From contig QKWP01000673.1 in assembly GCA_003550325.1 (NCBI GenBank), positions 180,358 through 244,357 on the forward strand: a stretch of DNA of 64,000 nt. The letters run 5' to 3'. Positions within the stretch are counted from its first letter, which is position 1; each line of letters begins with the position of its first letter. Made by a program: the position numbers and the translations under genes. Positions 47,044 through 58,880 of this stretch are shown one piece after another. Below the pieces are notes generated by a model. That model was not told the origin of the DNA. It did not search any database and saw nothing but the letters and a program-made list of their open reading frames with translations. Source of the DNA: Gigaspora rosea (taxonomy: Eukaryota; Glomeromycota; Glomeromycetes; Diversisporales; Gigasporaceae).

Positions 47044-47894
47044 TGTACAATACAGTTCCTTGAAACGTCACCGGAAGAGCATTATACAAAAGTCTGGAAA
47101 ATTTGTATTAAGAAAATAAACAACTATACTAAAAACAGTCATTCCCGCCTTGGGAACACGATCAAACATCATTCCACAATTTAGATTTTACTATGCCGAT
47201 CGTCCAACCATTATACTACCCTCGCATGAGAACCCGACAAAAACAAGCAAAACTTTCTGTACCTCTGTGGTAACCAAAGATAATGGAGTGATACATGATA
47301 TTATGGTATTTAAAAAATAATATCGATAAAGTTTTTTTTTTAAAAAAAAAAAAAAAGAAGCACTCATATACTTTCTGAGATCTGATTTACGCGTGTGAAA
47401 AAAAAATCAGGGGTAAAACCCATAGGAGAAATACTTATTTTTGACTGATATAACAAGAAACTATTAATGGTGATCTTACTAAAAAACAAATTAAACAAAA
47501 TATGTTCACGGATGGTAGTAATAACTTCGAAAGGAAAAATATCAAACCACAAAGAATGGGTCTATGACTGAATCATTTGAAAGTATTCGGTAATTATGTT
47601 TCTTTTAATCATTAAAGTAATTTTTCTTTTAGATAATTGTGTGATGTGTTTTGTTACACTTTATATAACGTTAAGTCTCTTTAACGCCATTTTGTACCTG
47701 TTTTTTTTTTTTTTGGTGTGAATAAAATTGATATTTAAATAAGATTTTTACTTACATATGTATTTATTAAAATGTAAGCTTGATCTGGACTGTTGGTCCT
47801 TTGTTGTAAGTATCTCATAATGTTGAATCACAAATTCCATTTCATAGTGGCCAAGCAATGCTAGGCTTCCGCAAGGGCTTGGGCTGCCTACAGG

Positions 47895-48176
47895 CAGTGT
47901 TGTACATTTTTACTGTCCCAGCCTTTTTTTGCCATGTCCCAACATCCCAACGTCCCAGCGTCCCAAGTGTCCCAACTATGTCCCAAGCCTTAATAATTAA
48001 TAAATTAATTTAAAAAAATATATAATTATATATTTTTTTTAGGTGCTAAACACATTTTTAAAAAAATTTAATTAGATTATCTTAATAAAATTTTAAGTAA
48101 TTTCAATTTATAAAATTGTCCCAGAATGTCCCAAAATGTCCCAACGTATGTCCCAACTGTCCCATGTACAACACTG
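47895..48176. mobile_element. CAGTGTTGTACAT-family hAT MITE, uninterrupted copy (282 bp)
   Basis: Ends CAGTGTTGTACATT / ATGTACAACACTG. Flanks CCTACAGG and CCCACGGG agree at 6 of 8. GTCCCAA words lie at both ends. It gives the empty-site version of the 27952-29733 copy. Confidence 0.88.
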
Positions 48177-49297
48177 CCCACGGGTACCCTACAGGTAGTA
48201 CCATACAAGCCGGGCTAGGGTATTAATTTTTGGGCCCTAGGGTAAGGGTAAGGGCTCAAAGCACCAAGCTCGGGTAGGGCTAGTACCCTACCTTTGTGCC
48301 CTACGGGTACCCACTTCCAAACAACCAACCAATCATAATCAAGAATCTATGAATATGAAATGCAGTTGATTAATAACAAAAAAATTTTTCTTTAACGACA
48401 ACGATAATGGTAGATTCGTTCTCATCCACATAAGTATGAATCATACTGATACCTTGATTACTAACGCTAATATAACAACGCGCGCCTGCCAACACACTAA
48501 TTAATCAACCAACACACTAATTACCAATATACTAAACTACCAACACTTGAAACTAGAAACCATGTTTGTATCGATTTTTTTACTTTGTATAAGATTGTAT
48601 AAGATTATTTTTTAAAATTAATTATTTGAATATTGTTTTGATTAGCTAGTCTGCTTATAACCTACATATACATTAGCAAATTATATATACGTAATCTTAC
48701 ATAAGATATTACGGCCCGTAATATTACGGAAATCTTATGATTGATACGGCATATTACGCAATATATTACGCTATATTACGGTAATATTACGGTTATTATT
48801 TCAAAATATTTCGAAATATATTGCAAATAAAAAAAATGCAAATTACTCTCCCTACAGGGGTCGCGTACTCATGCAGATCAATAAACTAATGCGCGCAGGA
48901 GGTAATATTTTGATATTTTCGCATTGTTTCGCAATATTTTGCAAATTTTTGCAAATTTTTAAAATTTTTTAAAAAATAAATAAATGATATACATATTCAT
49001 ATAATCATGCTTTTTTACAGGTTTTCACAATATTTCGCACAGTTTCGCAATTTAATATAAAATTTTTATTTTTTTATTTATTATTATATATTATATTTTA
49101 CATTTATTAAATATATATTTTTAATTAATATTACATACTTTATTATATATTACATATTATTTTTATATTATTACAAATATTTTAAACTACTTTCGCACTA
49201 TGTCGCATCTAATTCTATTACTATATACAAAAAACTAGCCCTATATACTTATTTTCGCTCACCCCACAGTTAGCTATTATCTTTGCATCTTTGTTTT

Positions 49298-49827
49298 CGA
49301 AAGTGTCAGAAGTCGTCGTTGGAATGCGCAAGGTTTCGAATAGTTGTTGTTTTTCTCACAAAGTGCCGAAATAATTTAAATTAATAAAAAAAATTAAAAA
49401 TAACTAAAAAAACAAAAACAAAAACACGAAACAAAAAAAAAATAAAGTGAAACCTTGCAAGAACTTGCAAAAACTTGCGAAAACTTGTGCCATTTCTCTA
49501 AAAAAGCGTTCTTGAAAATTTAAAAATTGTTGGAGGTGTGTTCTTGAAAGTGTCGAAAGTCGTCGTTGGAATGCGCAAGGTTTCAAAAAGTTTTGTTTTT
49601 TCCAAAGTGCCGAAATAAAATAAATTAATAAAAAAATTTTAAAAATAAACCAAAAAAACAAAAACAAAAAACACGAAACGAAAAAATAAATGAAACGAAA
49701 CTTTGCAAGAACCTGCAAAATCTTGCGAAAACTTGTGAAAACTTGTGAAAACTTGCGCCTATTTCTCTAAAAAAGCATTTTTGAAAATTTAGAAATTGCT
49801 GGTATGTGTTCTTGAAAGTGTCGAAAG
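49298..49827. repeat. Tandem repeat, period about 250-268 bp, running into the gap
   Basis: The phrase GAAAGTGTCGAAAGTCGTCG recurs at 49298, 49546 and 49814. It is followed each time by GGAATGCGCAAGGTTTC, an A-rich stretch and CTTGCAAGAACTTGCAAAA-type words. The third unit is cut off by the run of N. Confidence 0.85.
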
Positions 49828-50527
49828 NNNNNNNNNNNNNNNNNNNNNNNNNNNNNNNNNNNNNNNNNNNNNNNNNNNNNNNNNNNNNNNNNNNNNNNNN
49901 NNNNNNNNNNNNNNNNNNNNNNNNNNNNNNNNNNNNNNNNNNNNNNNNNNNNNNNNNNNNNNNNNNNNNNNNNNNNNNNNNNNNNNNNNNNNNNNNNNNN
50001 NNNNNNNNNNNNNNNNNNNNNNNNNNNNNNNNNNNNNNNNNNNNNNNNNNNNNNNNNNNNNNNNNNNNNNNNNNNNNNNNNNNNNNNNNNNNNNNNNNNN
50101 NNNNNNNNNNNNNNNNNNNNNNNNNNNNNNNNNNNNNNNNNNNNNNNNNNNNNNNNNNNNNNNNNNNNNNNNNNNNNNNNNNNNNNNNNNNNNNNNNNNN
50201 NNNNNNNNNNNNNNNNNNNNNNNNNNNNNNNNNNNNNNNNNNNNNNNNNNNNNNNNNNNNNNNNNNNNNNNNNNNNNNNNNNNNNNNNNNNNNNNNNNNN
50301 NNNNNNNNNNNNNNNNNNNNNNNNNNNNNNNNNNNNNNNNNNNNNNNNNNNNNNNNNNNNNNNNNNNNNNNNNNNNNNNNNNNNNNNNNNNNNNNNNNNN
50401 NNNNNNNNNNNNNNNNNNNNNNNNNNNNNNNNNNNNNNNNNNNNNNNNNNNNNNNNNNNNNNNNNNNNNNNNNNNNNNNNNNNNNNNNNNNNNNNNNNNN
50501 NNNNNNNNNNNNNNNNNNNNNNNNNNN
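49828..50527. other. Sequence gap, 700 N
   Basis: Unread bases, starting inside a tandem unit, so the gap size and unit number are uncertain. The first bases after it (50530-50607) are open for 25 codons and a stop (DPGYRSTDPAWFPSPKIIER...), which may be the end of a coding region hidden in the gap. Confidence 0.99.
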
Positions 50528-51060
50528 GCGATCCAGGTTACAGATCTACTGATCCAGCTTGGTTTCCTAGTCCTAAAATAATTGAAAGGGTTCGAAATAT
50601 TTTGTAACATATTTTGAAAGGGTTCGAAATATTTCGTAATATATTTTGAAATATTTCGAAATTAATTTCGTAATATTTCGAAATATTGATATTTCGAAAT
50701 ATTTCGAAATATATTACATAATATTTTGCTTATATTACGGTTCATAAGACCTTACGTAAGATTACGCTATTATAAATTTGCTAATGTAAATATCCTGTGA
50801 GTAGTTCGGAGGGTACCCGGACCGGGCATGGGTACTAAATTCTGAGCCCTAGGGTAAGGGTAGGGCTCAAATGGTTGAGCCCTTATATAGACAGGTAGGG
50901 TTAGGGTACTGCCAGTACCCGGCCCTACCTGGCCCTTGAGAAGCCTAAGCAATGCTAATGCTTATAACATTTATTTTTACTACTTACACCTATGATCATA
51001 TTCCTATCATGTTCTTTCAAAGTTAATTCCCGTTATCGTGGTTGTATTTATCAACTTTTA

Positions 51061-51354
51061 CTAATTCTTACTATCTGAAATATGAACATGGAACTTCTTT
51101 TTGTTGTCCAATTTGTCAAATTGGAATTTGTCATGGTTTAATATATCAAATGGGGGTTCATTGATTTGGAATTCATCAATTACTGATAGGATATCTTGGG
51201 ATGCTTCAAGGATTAACGCTGAAGCGTTAAAATAGGAGCAACGACTTTGAGTCTTTGATGGTTGGATAGTGTATATATTATATAGATATTTAGTTTTAGG
51301 ATCAATTTTAACATGTTTTGTGTGACTTTGTAAATATATTGAATAGTTATTCAT
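51061..51354 (-). CDS. Hypothetical 97-residue protein or exon
   Basis: The open frame has protein-like composition: YSIYLQSHTKHVKIDPKTKY, then SYFNASALILEASQDILSVI and DEFQINEPPFDILNHDKFQF. It is open further upstream (to about 51410) without a better ATG. The frame may be the last exon of a gene whose upstream part was disturbed by the MITE at 51451-51608. I do not recognise the family. Confidence 0.4.
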   Translation of the reverse strand: MNNYSIYLQSHTKHVKIDPKTKYLYNIYTIQPSKTQSRCSYFNASALILEASQDILSVIDEFQINEPPFDILNHDKFQFDKLDNKKKFHVHISDSKN

Positions 51355-51450
51355 TATATGTTTGTATAAATTATCAGAAGTGGTGATTGAAGATAATTTA
51401 ATTTTTTTTTGTTTAATGCTTTGTGTAAACTTAGCAATTTTTTAATTATA

Positions 51451-51608
51451 CAGTCAGACCTCTCTAAATGCAACCTCTCTAAATGCATAACCTCTCTAAA
51501 TGCATGGCTTGACTTGGTCCCAACTCATATGTTACTTGTAGATTTTTGCCTCTCTAAATGCAAGGTTTTTTATCGGCCCCTCGTCATGCATTTAGAGAGG
51601 TCTGACTG
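51451..51608. mobile_element. Pogo-like MITE, 158 bp, youngest-looking copy
   Basis: Perfect inverted ends CAGTCAGACCTCTCTAAATG, flanked by TA at 51449 and 51609. CCTCTCTAAATGCA is repeated four times inside. Same family as 13781-14120 and 34215-34540. Confidence 0.93.
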
Positions 51609-51972
51609 TATTTCCAAAAATTCGAGGAATCAGATATTAATTTATTCATATTCAAACAAATACTATCTGCTATTATTTTTTAAAATTCAAATCATTTTAT
51701 TTCATTTATAGACATTTTGCAATATACAAAAGTACAAAATCACTTATTGAAAAGAATACGGTGGGTGGAGTTTCGTAATATGTAAATTGATTAATAATAG
51801 TAAATAACATTGATTTTTAATAATAATACATAAATGAGTTTATAGTATTATTTTCGGATGTATTTTTTTTAATACATAAAGAAACTACAATTGTACAATT
51901 GTATGGATTTTTTTTTTACATTCTCTACTTTCAATTTATTATTGTGGATACAGCATAGACTACAGTCTTGTA

Positions 51973-52388
51973 TATGGTGGCCCACAGTAAAAGGTGGTGA
52001 TGGGGCAAAAAAATTTTTTTTGTAATTTCCTAACATGAAATTCTAATTTACGCCACAGGTGATCATCACCTGTAGTACTAATATCTTAAAATTTTGCTTA
52101 TGAAACGATCGTTTGAGCTCTAACAAAAAAAATTCCTGCAAAATTTTACTATAAACTATGCCCTTGCCCCATCCCAAACCTTACCATAACTATAAAAAAA
52201 ATAAATTTTTTTAAAGAAAATTAATTTGTTTTTTTTGTTATTTAATCACAGGTGATAATCATCTGTGGTAAATAGTAGATTTTTTCTTTTTAATATTATG
52301 TTCTAGATAATCTGATTTTTTGTAAAATCAAGGCTTTTATAGAAATTTTTTTTTGACCCATCACCTCCTTTCGCCTAGAGCCCTCATA
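51973..52388. mobile_element. MITE, 416 bp, TA-flanked
   Basis: Inverted ends TATGGTGGCCCACAGTAAAA and, reversed, TATGAGGGCTCTAGGCGAAA, both continuing GGTGGTGATGGG or GGAGGTGATGGG. TA at 51971 and 52389. Inside are CACAGGTGATCATCACCTG palindromes. Confidence 0.83.
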
Positions 52389-52815
52389 TACGGTACATGT
52401 TTTAGTTCGATCACAAATCAATAGTTATTAAATGAGTACATGTTTTATTATAACTATGTATTTTATTCACCATTAACTCCGCCCAGATTCTACTCGATAG
52501 TTAAAAGATTAAATGAGTATACGTTTCATTATAACTATGTATCCTATTCACCATTAAACCCAGGCCCAGCCGCACAATCGGGACACCAGTAACTAAGAAC
52601 GTTCAACAGCGGCCACGATGAGCTTTCATTCTTAGATATTTACACTAACGTAGCAGCATACCTTCAAATACATAGAAACTCGACATATAGCACAATAAGA
52701 AAAACTTACTCTACATGAATAACTTTTGCACTTAGTTTTTGCAGCCTACTCTAACTTCAACATGATCACATAATCAACTTCAACTTTACGAAAGCGACGG
52801 TTTCTGTGAACATTT

Positions 52816-53054
52816 GGGGTCTTTGCCTTGAAAATAACCTTACAGGACTATGTAGATCTTATGAATAAAAATTAAAATTTCTAGTCATCCAATAATCCCA
52901 TTCAAATAATTTTTTTTTTATTTCATAGAACTCACTAAGCTCTACAAAATAAAAAAAAGTTTATTTGAATTGGATTACTGGATAGCCAGAAATTTTAATT
53001 TTTATTCATAAAATCTACATAGTCCCGTAAGGTCATTTTCAAGGCAAAGACCCC
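52816..53054. mobile_element. Foldback MITE, 239 bp, ~90-bp arms
   Basis: Ends GGGGTCTTTGCCTTGAAAAT and its complement. The arms extend through ACATAGTCC, AAAATTTCT and CCAATAATCC with few mismatches. The flanks share CATTT or ATTT, so the duplication is short or unclear. Confidence 0.75.
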
Positions 53055-53566
53055 ATTTCTAATAATATTATTATTAAAAATACAACGAAAAAAGAAAAGG
53101 AAAAAAAACGAGAAAAAACGCGTTTCATTTATCGCGTACTTTTTACCCAAATTTCTGTGCACCCAGATCGATTAGATATTCGTGTAACACATTTTTTACG
53201 GTGCGTAACACAGATGTCGATCCTACATGCCTGTGGATAATCAGTAAAGTTTTGTAGTTTTCTTTTTAACTAGTCAATCATGAAAATTTGCAGACTGAAA
53301 AGCTAATCGAATGCATTTTTAAGAATAGTATTTCGAGCAATCTTCTATTGTCTTTAAATCAAAATACTCAACAAAAAACAAAAAAAAAATTATGATAAGT
53401 AGTATTTATACGTTAATAAGTAAATTTGGGGACCTACCATAAACCCTAACTTAACTACATTATAAAAAGAAAGCTAACAAAAAAGGTCCCAAAAAATTTT
53501 AAAAGTCGGACATAAAATAGATTCAAATTTCACAATGATCTGATTTCACTGCCACAATAATTACTA

Positions 53567-53699
53567 CCATAAAAGTGCGTATACAAGATCCCCTCATATA
53601 TCAGACCTATCTTCATTTTTTTTTTATTAATTATTTTCTTTTTTTTTTACTATTTGGTGGAATGCAAGAGACCCGGCTCTTGCATACGCACTTTTACGG
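53567..53699. mobile_element. MITE, 133 bp, TA-flanked
   Basis: Ends CCATAAAAGTGCGTATACAA and, inverted, CCGTAAAAGTGCGTATGCAA, with TA at 53565 and 53700. T-rich loop. The 60-codon frame over it is accidental. Confidence 0.85.
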
Positions 53700-54860
53700 T
53701 ACGTTCCAACTATGTCAACCCGGAAAGAATAATCAAAGTTATTTCACTAGTTCTTAAAAGAGTTGTTCTCGTTCTTTAAAGCTGCATCACTTTTACTGTA
53801 TATGGAGGAAAGCTTTTTGATCTTGACAATAAGAAAATTTTCATCCAATAACTAACTATGAATTTACTATCGTGTTCAAAAAACCAGACATTTTTCAATC
53901 TTTTTTCAAACCATTCTTGAAAATGAAATTTACCATAATTTTCACAATTTTTCTAGAAATTGTAAAATATTCCCGACTAATTTTGATATTAGGAAAAAAT
54001 ACGTCGATTTGATTGGTCGATTGCATCTCCCACCAAAATTTCACCGACACATGATCATTTGATTTTCAAGGAAAACTTTTGTTGATGCATAATAGTGAAT
54101 TCTTGATGAAACGAACGTTTGTTTTTCTTGATCGTGTTGCCTAATTCTGTTTTGAATTTTCCTGATCATGTTACGATGCACCAAATTGGGCACATGACCA
54201 GATCTTTTTTTGTGGTATTCTCACGAGCAGGTGTAACGTAACATGATTAGGAAATTTCAAAACAAACGTTCGTTTTGCCAAAAATCGTTTATTTAACGAA
54301 AATCCATACAAAAAACCACCTTTATTGATCTAACTAAAAGTTATCGTTGGACAATTTTACTCTATAAAAAGTCTTTCTCTAACCCCTCACTCTAACCCTT
54401 ACACTAACAATAGCGAACTTTAAATATTTTTTGCTGCGCCACAAACCTGGCGCACATTCCAGGCGTGCGAAATTTTGATGCCGATCTAGGGGTAGTGATA
54501 TGTAATTGGACGATCTTGTCAATGACGTAAGCATGTGTTTACGCGTTGCCAGATAAAAAAAAAAAGATATATAACTGATAAGGACCACACTTTCAACCTT
54601 TCTTATTTTCCTTTATATTCGTTTTTTTTAATACCTCGTCTTTTTTCGTTACTACACTTCCCTCTAATACACATTGTTTATTCAACATTTTATTACCCAT
54701 TCTTAAAAGTCTTTAGCAAAAGCGCGTAATACTTTTAGGGATATTTTGCATTTTCTGAAAATATCCCGACCGCATTGATGCCAACGTTTTGAATGTCGAA
54801 ATATTCTTTAAAAGCTATTATGATATTTTTGTTATTGGCTATGATTTTTTTTGTTTGTTT
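53700..54860. other. AT-rich DNA with inverted words, no gene
   Basis: AACGAACGTTTGTTTTT at 54109 and AAACAAACGTTCGTTTT at 54260 form a spaced inverted pair, perhaps an old element. A short minus frame at 54379-54588 has no support. Confidence 0.4.
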
Positions 54861-54861
54861 G

Positions 54862-55195
54862 TTTTTTTTTTCTTGTGTTCCTTTCGAGTGGGTCACGTTT
54901 TGATAACATGGACCTTAAAGTGATAAACTGACAAGTGGCAGGGGTTATCTAATCAGTTTTTACTCGAAGAACTGAGGTTTGATAAAATTCCCAGCTTACT
55001 TGGGTTTTTGCGAGTTCTTTTTCAAGACAATTTTTTTTTTCTTATGTTCCTTTCGAGCAGGTCACATTTCGTCAACATGAGCTTTAAAGCTATAAACTGA
55101 CAAGTGGCAGGGGTTATCTAATCAGTTTTTGCTCAGGTTTTGATAAAATTCCCAGCTCACTTGGGTTTTTGTGAGTTCTTTGTCGAGACATTTAC
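54862..55195. repeat. Two-copy tandem duplication, ~170 bp
   Basis: The two halves share GTTCCTTTCGAGYRGGTCAC, AAACTGACAAGTGGCAGGGG and TTATCTAATCAGTTTTT. They also share a following AAATTCCCAGCTYACTTGGG. About 90 percent similar by eye. No coding frame. Confidence 0.85.
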
Positions 55196-55199
55196 CTAG

Positions 55200-56597
55200 T
55201 TATAGGATACACCTCTATGTGGTGACTAGGACAAGTAGGCTTTTTTTTTTGGCTGAAACTATCCTGATTAAAAAAAAATAAAGAAAAAATTTACTATTAA
55301 GTTTAATTTTTGAAATGTAATTGTTTTTAAATGTTGCAATAAACTCTGCTTATAATAAAGTTTTGAAATTATAATCGAACTATTTTCTAAAATAAATTTT
55401 TTTTTTTATCAATGTTTTAATGTTTTTCGACTTTAATAATGACTAAGTTTTTATTTTTAATAAATGAGCGAGAATGTTAAATTAAATTTGGCGAAATGTA
55501 TATTTACTAATAATTAATGTTATAATATCAAGCATTAGAATATATAAATATAATAAAAAGATAGAAAAAATTTATTTCCTCGTAATGATAAATTTATCTC
55601 ATAAATAGCAATCTTAAGTTTCCTTTAACGCTAGAAGCATTAAGACGTAAAATAAGGATCACAAGTGAAAAAATACTGTTCTGTTATCAGCATAATTATC
55701 GGTAAATTAAAAAAAAATTGCGGGAGTGTTAAAAATTGGACTGTAAATAAACGAATATATAAATACCATACAGGAAGAAACTCAAAATATTACTTAAGCA
55801 AATATTAAAGGAATTTAAGCCCTTTATTATATGAAAATCGATACAATACATCCATGATTGGAATTCTCTGAAATACAATATGAATTGTTTATTTCAAAAA
55901 AAGCAAGAGAAATTAATGAAGCATTATATGTTGTTAAATAATATCGGTTAATAGTCATCTAGTGATATGAAAGCCAGGCCAATGAAATACGAAAAGAAAA
56001 TACATAAAATGCTGATTTTATATTTATTGTTCAATCGTAATAATTTAGAAATTGCATATGCTGAATAGGTCGTCCAAATTCCAATAAACAAAGCCAAAAT
56101 CATGGAAAGTTAATACGAAAAATTCGCTTGTGCTTGTGAGAAAACATCAGAAAGAAATACTGAACAAATTGTCGATAATTTTTCTATTAATGTTGTTAGT
56201 AAGAATAAATTTACTAAAAGCTTTTATAGGTGATAATTACAATTAATTGCATAAGGAAGATGTAAATTGCATAAGGAAGATGTACTTGCAAGAGTAAGGA
56301 TTTTATCATAACAATAAATATTCTTTATCTCTCATTCATTTATTGAATTAGTAAAAAAAATCTTATTTTGTAAATAGCAGTTATATGCACATTACAAAAA
56401 TTGCTAGAAAAATATAGGTTTAACGAGGAAAACAATATCAATCATCACTTCTCAATAACAATTGCCATCAAAACCCCAAAAAATAAGTGATATAAAGCCA
56501 TTTTTTGCATGATACAAACATATTTGAAAAAATTTTTAGCATGAATGAGAAAATTTTATTAATAAATAAACAAACTATAACAAGTCATCAAAGTTGC
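55200..56597. other. AT-rich intergenic DNA downstream of KAT14
   Basis: No gene or clear repeat. On the minus strand an AATAAA at 56555-56560, 38 bases after the KAT14 stop, is the likely poly(A) signal of that gene. A 14-base duplication (TGCATAAGGAAGAT) occurs at 56257 and 56269. Confidence 0.5.
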
Positions 56598-58601
56598 CTA
56601 TCTCCTTAACCGTACAAAAAATGCATTTTTACATCCTAAACTCCCATCAGGCAAGTATTTGTCATAGAAATTTACAATAAATTCTTCGGGTTTGAATCCA
56701 AATTTTTGATATAGAATCTGCATAAATAAATAAAATAATATTAATAATTTATTTCATTATAAAAAGAATTGCATAAATTTTTGAGTTACCATTGCTGGAT
56801 TATTTGCTGATACATGAAGAGTTACATCTTTTCCTATATTTGTCTAGAATTAAAAAAAAAAAAAAAGCATAAATAACGGTATATATTAATGAATATATCA
56901 AAAAAAAAAGTGTAATGTTTCATGTAACCTGAACCAGATGATACAACATGAACCTAATAGCATTACAAATTTTAATTAGTTATCATGTTAATAAATATAT
57001 TAATAAAATAATTATGATTACTTACTGTCCGATTCCTGATTTTTCCCATCCAGGTGCAACAGCGATATACGTGATATAAGCTTCTGGTGTCATAAAACCA
57101 CATCCTATCACAAGTCGTCTATACATAGCCACAACACTAAAATCTGGGAAAAGAAGATTTTCAGATACTAAAAAGAATAGAAACGTTAATATAATTATAT
57201 TAAAAAAAATTATATAAAAAAATATGAACTCACTCACCATCAATACTTGGCCAAAAACATCTTTGTAGCAAATCATTAACTTGATTCAAATGTTCTTTTT
57301 GAAAATAACAAAAATCAATAGGACTAGAAGGTGGTGGCAGCCAATCCGGCTCATTACTATAAATAAATAAATAGTTAATAACTTGAAAACAAAACACTAT
57401 TAAGACATTTTATTAACGCACACCGATAAGCGTATTTGACAATTTCTTGTAATAAACATAATTTTGGTGGTTTTGTTTCATAATCTCTACGTATATATGG
57501 CTTTAACTTTCTATGAATAGGACTAGTCCAGGACTCTTCTACAGTAAGAGTAGTAGCTAAACGGGGATTGCCATATAGTCTTGATGCAAATGAATTCTTA
57601 TATGGAGTATGTGTGATCTGTTAAAAGCAAAAACTTTATCATTAATGTTTAATAATATATTAATTGAAAAAATATATCAAAATCATACTTTAGCAATCTG
57701 ATCCATAAGTTCAACGTCAGATGCTTTATTAACTTCAAAATTTTTAACTTCATTTTTTTTTGGTTCATAAGAATTTTCTTCCGTCGCTGTCATTAATTCT
57801 AATGAAGACGTGGATCTCATTTGATCAGAAACAACCGCGTCAATGTCAAAGATTTTTAAACCCAATCCTCGTTTTAGCTAAATTAAAAAAGATGGTGAAT
57901 TGTAAATTCAAATGCAAGTAAAAAATATAATCATTTTTTAGTACATACCCTTCTGAGATGTAATTTTCTTTTTAATCTATACGCTTTAGGTGATAAAGGC
58001 TTTTCGATATTTTCCAATTTTAATAAGAGGTTCAATTCCTCTTTATGATCCATTGAAATAGGTTTCTTTTTTCTTGGAGGTTTCACTGAAGCCTTAAAAT
58101 ATTGCATATTTTGAGTTAAATATTAATAGGAATTTGTAGGAATGACTAATACAAAATATTAAAATATTAATTAACTAACCATATTGGATTTGTCGTCGGT
58201 ACCATCACGTACGACCAGCTTTAAACGCAGTGGTATTGTTGTTTCATTAGCCTGTTCAATTATTTTGTTTGAGACAGCATTTTCTATATTAAACAAAATA
58301 ATGAATTTAAAAGTTGGTTAGCGACGTAAAAGAACTTTTTTAAATATGGTACTCACCAGAAAAAAAATTATTTTACGGTACCCACACCGTTTTCGTCGTT
58401 AGTACCTCGTGAAGCCCAAAGATCTGGAAAATTTTTTTGTGGAATAAAGGTATCGGAAAAATCTCGAAAATAAGTTTCCTCTATGGGACAAATTGAAAAA
58501 GTTGAACGAATTTTGCTTGCGACCGTTGTTGGAGGTCTTCCGCGCCGTTTTTTTAAAGAGTACAGTATCGTATGTTCACTATTTTCGCTATGTTCGCTCA
58601 T
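56598..58601 (-). CDS. KAT14: KAT14 / ATAC2-type GNAT histone acetyltransferase, 10 exons
   Basis: Exons, high to low: 58382-58601, 58180-58283, 57949-58092, 57689-57877, 57424-57617, 57238-57356, 57026-57167, 56929-56953, 56790-56843 and 56598-56717. All have GT-AG borders and compatible phases, giving 436 residues. The C-terminal 150 residues match the GNAT domain of animal KAT14 (CSRP2BP/ATAC2): RNEPDWLPPPSSP, QRCFWPSID, FPDFSVVAMYRRLVIGCGFM, AYITYIAVAPGWEKSGIG, GKDVTLHVSANNPAM and LYQKFGFKPEEF, ending NAFFVRLRR. In animals this protein is the second acetyltransferase of the ATAC coactivator complex and acetylates histones from acetyl-CoA. The N-terminus has an AT-hook-like KKRRGRPP (residues 17-24) and is much shorter than the human protein. 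In the acetyl-CoA loop (RxxGxG/A in the family) Glu365 stands where human KAT14 has Arg. Exon 8 is only 25 bases; it restores both the frame and the conserved helix FMLYHLVQ. The start at 58601 is the first ATG of the open frame. Confidence 0.92.
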
Positions 58602-58880
58602 TTTGACATCAGATAATTATTTGATAATCTGACTTTTTCTTTTTTTAAAATCATATAAATAGTATTCACTAGTGTGACAAAACACAACCTTTATATGTTA
58701 TTCTAACGTAACACACGCATATCTGATTTATTTCTGTATTTACATGTTTTTATAAAATGATTGCAAAATCAATTATTTTAGTTCGAATTAAAAAATAAGA
58801 AAAATTGCAATAATCATTAAACATCTCATTTATTCTAATTCTATAATATAAAAGTATGAAAAAAATTGTCATACTTTCAT
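58602..58880. other. Intergenic spacer between the kinase and KAT14 genes
   Basis: 279 bp, AT-rich. It must hold both the 3' end of the kinase transcript and the KAT14 promoter. No convincing TATA box can be singled out among the AT-rich words. Confidence 0.5.

Larger units (their letters stand above)
48675..50783. mobile_element. Element with ACGTAATCTTACATAAG ends, contains the sequence gap
   Basis: About 50 bases align in inverted orientation: ACATTAGCAAATT then ACGTAATCTTACATAAG on the left, and ACATTAGCAAATT then GCGTAATCTTACGTAAG reading in from the right. Inside are many GTAATATTACGG and TTTCGAAATATT palindromes. I could not settle the target duplication. A fragment of the same family lies at about 8640-9000. 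Confidence 0.6.
47862..50947. mobile_element. hAT element with GGGTACCC/AGGGCTC words, 3086 bp, with nested elements and a gap
   Basis: Perfect 8-bp duplication AGCAATGC at 47854-47861 and 50948-50955. Ends TAGGCTTCCGCAAGGGC and, inverted, TAGGCTTCTCAAGGGC. Words like AGGGTAAGGGTAGGGCTCAA and GGGTACCC occur at both ends. It contains the MITE at 47895-48176, the 48675-50783 element and 700 unread bases. Confidence 0.92.

Noticed and set aside
46865-47119. 84-codon plus-strand frame
   Set aside because: Overlaps the 230-bp hAT MITE and runs past its border without change of character; no homology-like motifs.
49789-50610. Three long frames of 248-273 codons
   Set aside because: They consist almost entirely of unread bases (N).
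51409-51711. 100-codon plus-strand frame
   Set aside because: Reads through the pogo-like MITE at 51451-51608; its Leu/Ser/Asn text comes from CTCTCTAAATGCA repeats.
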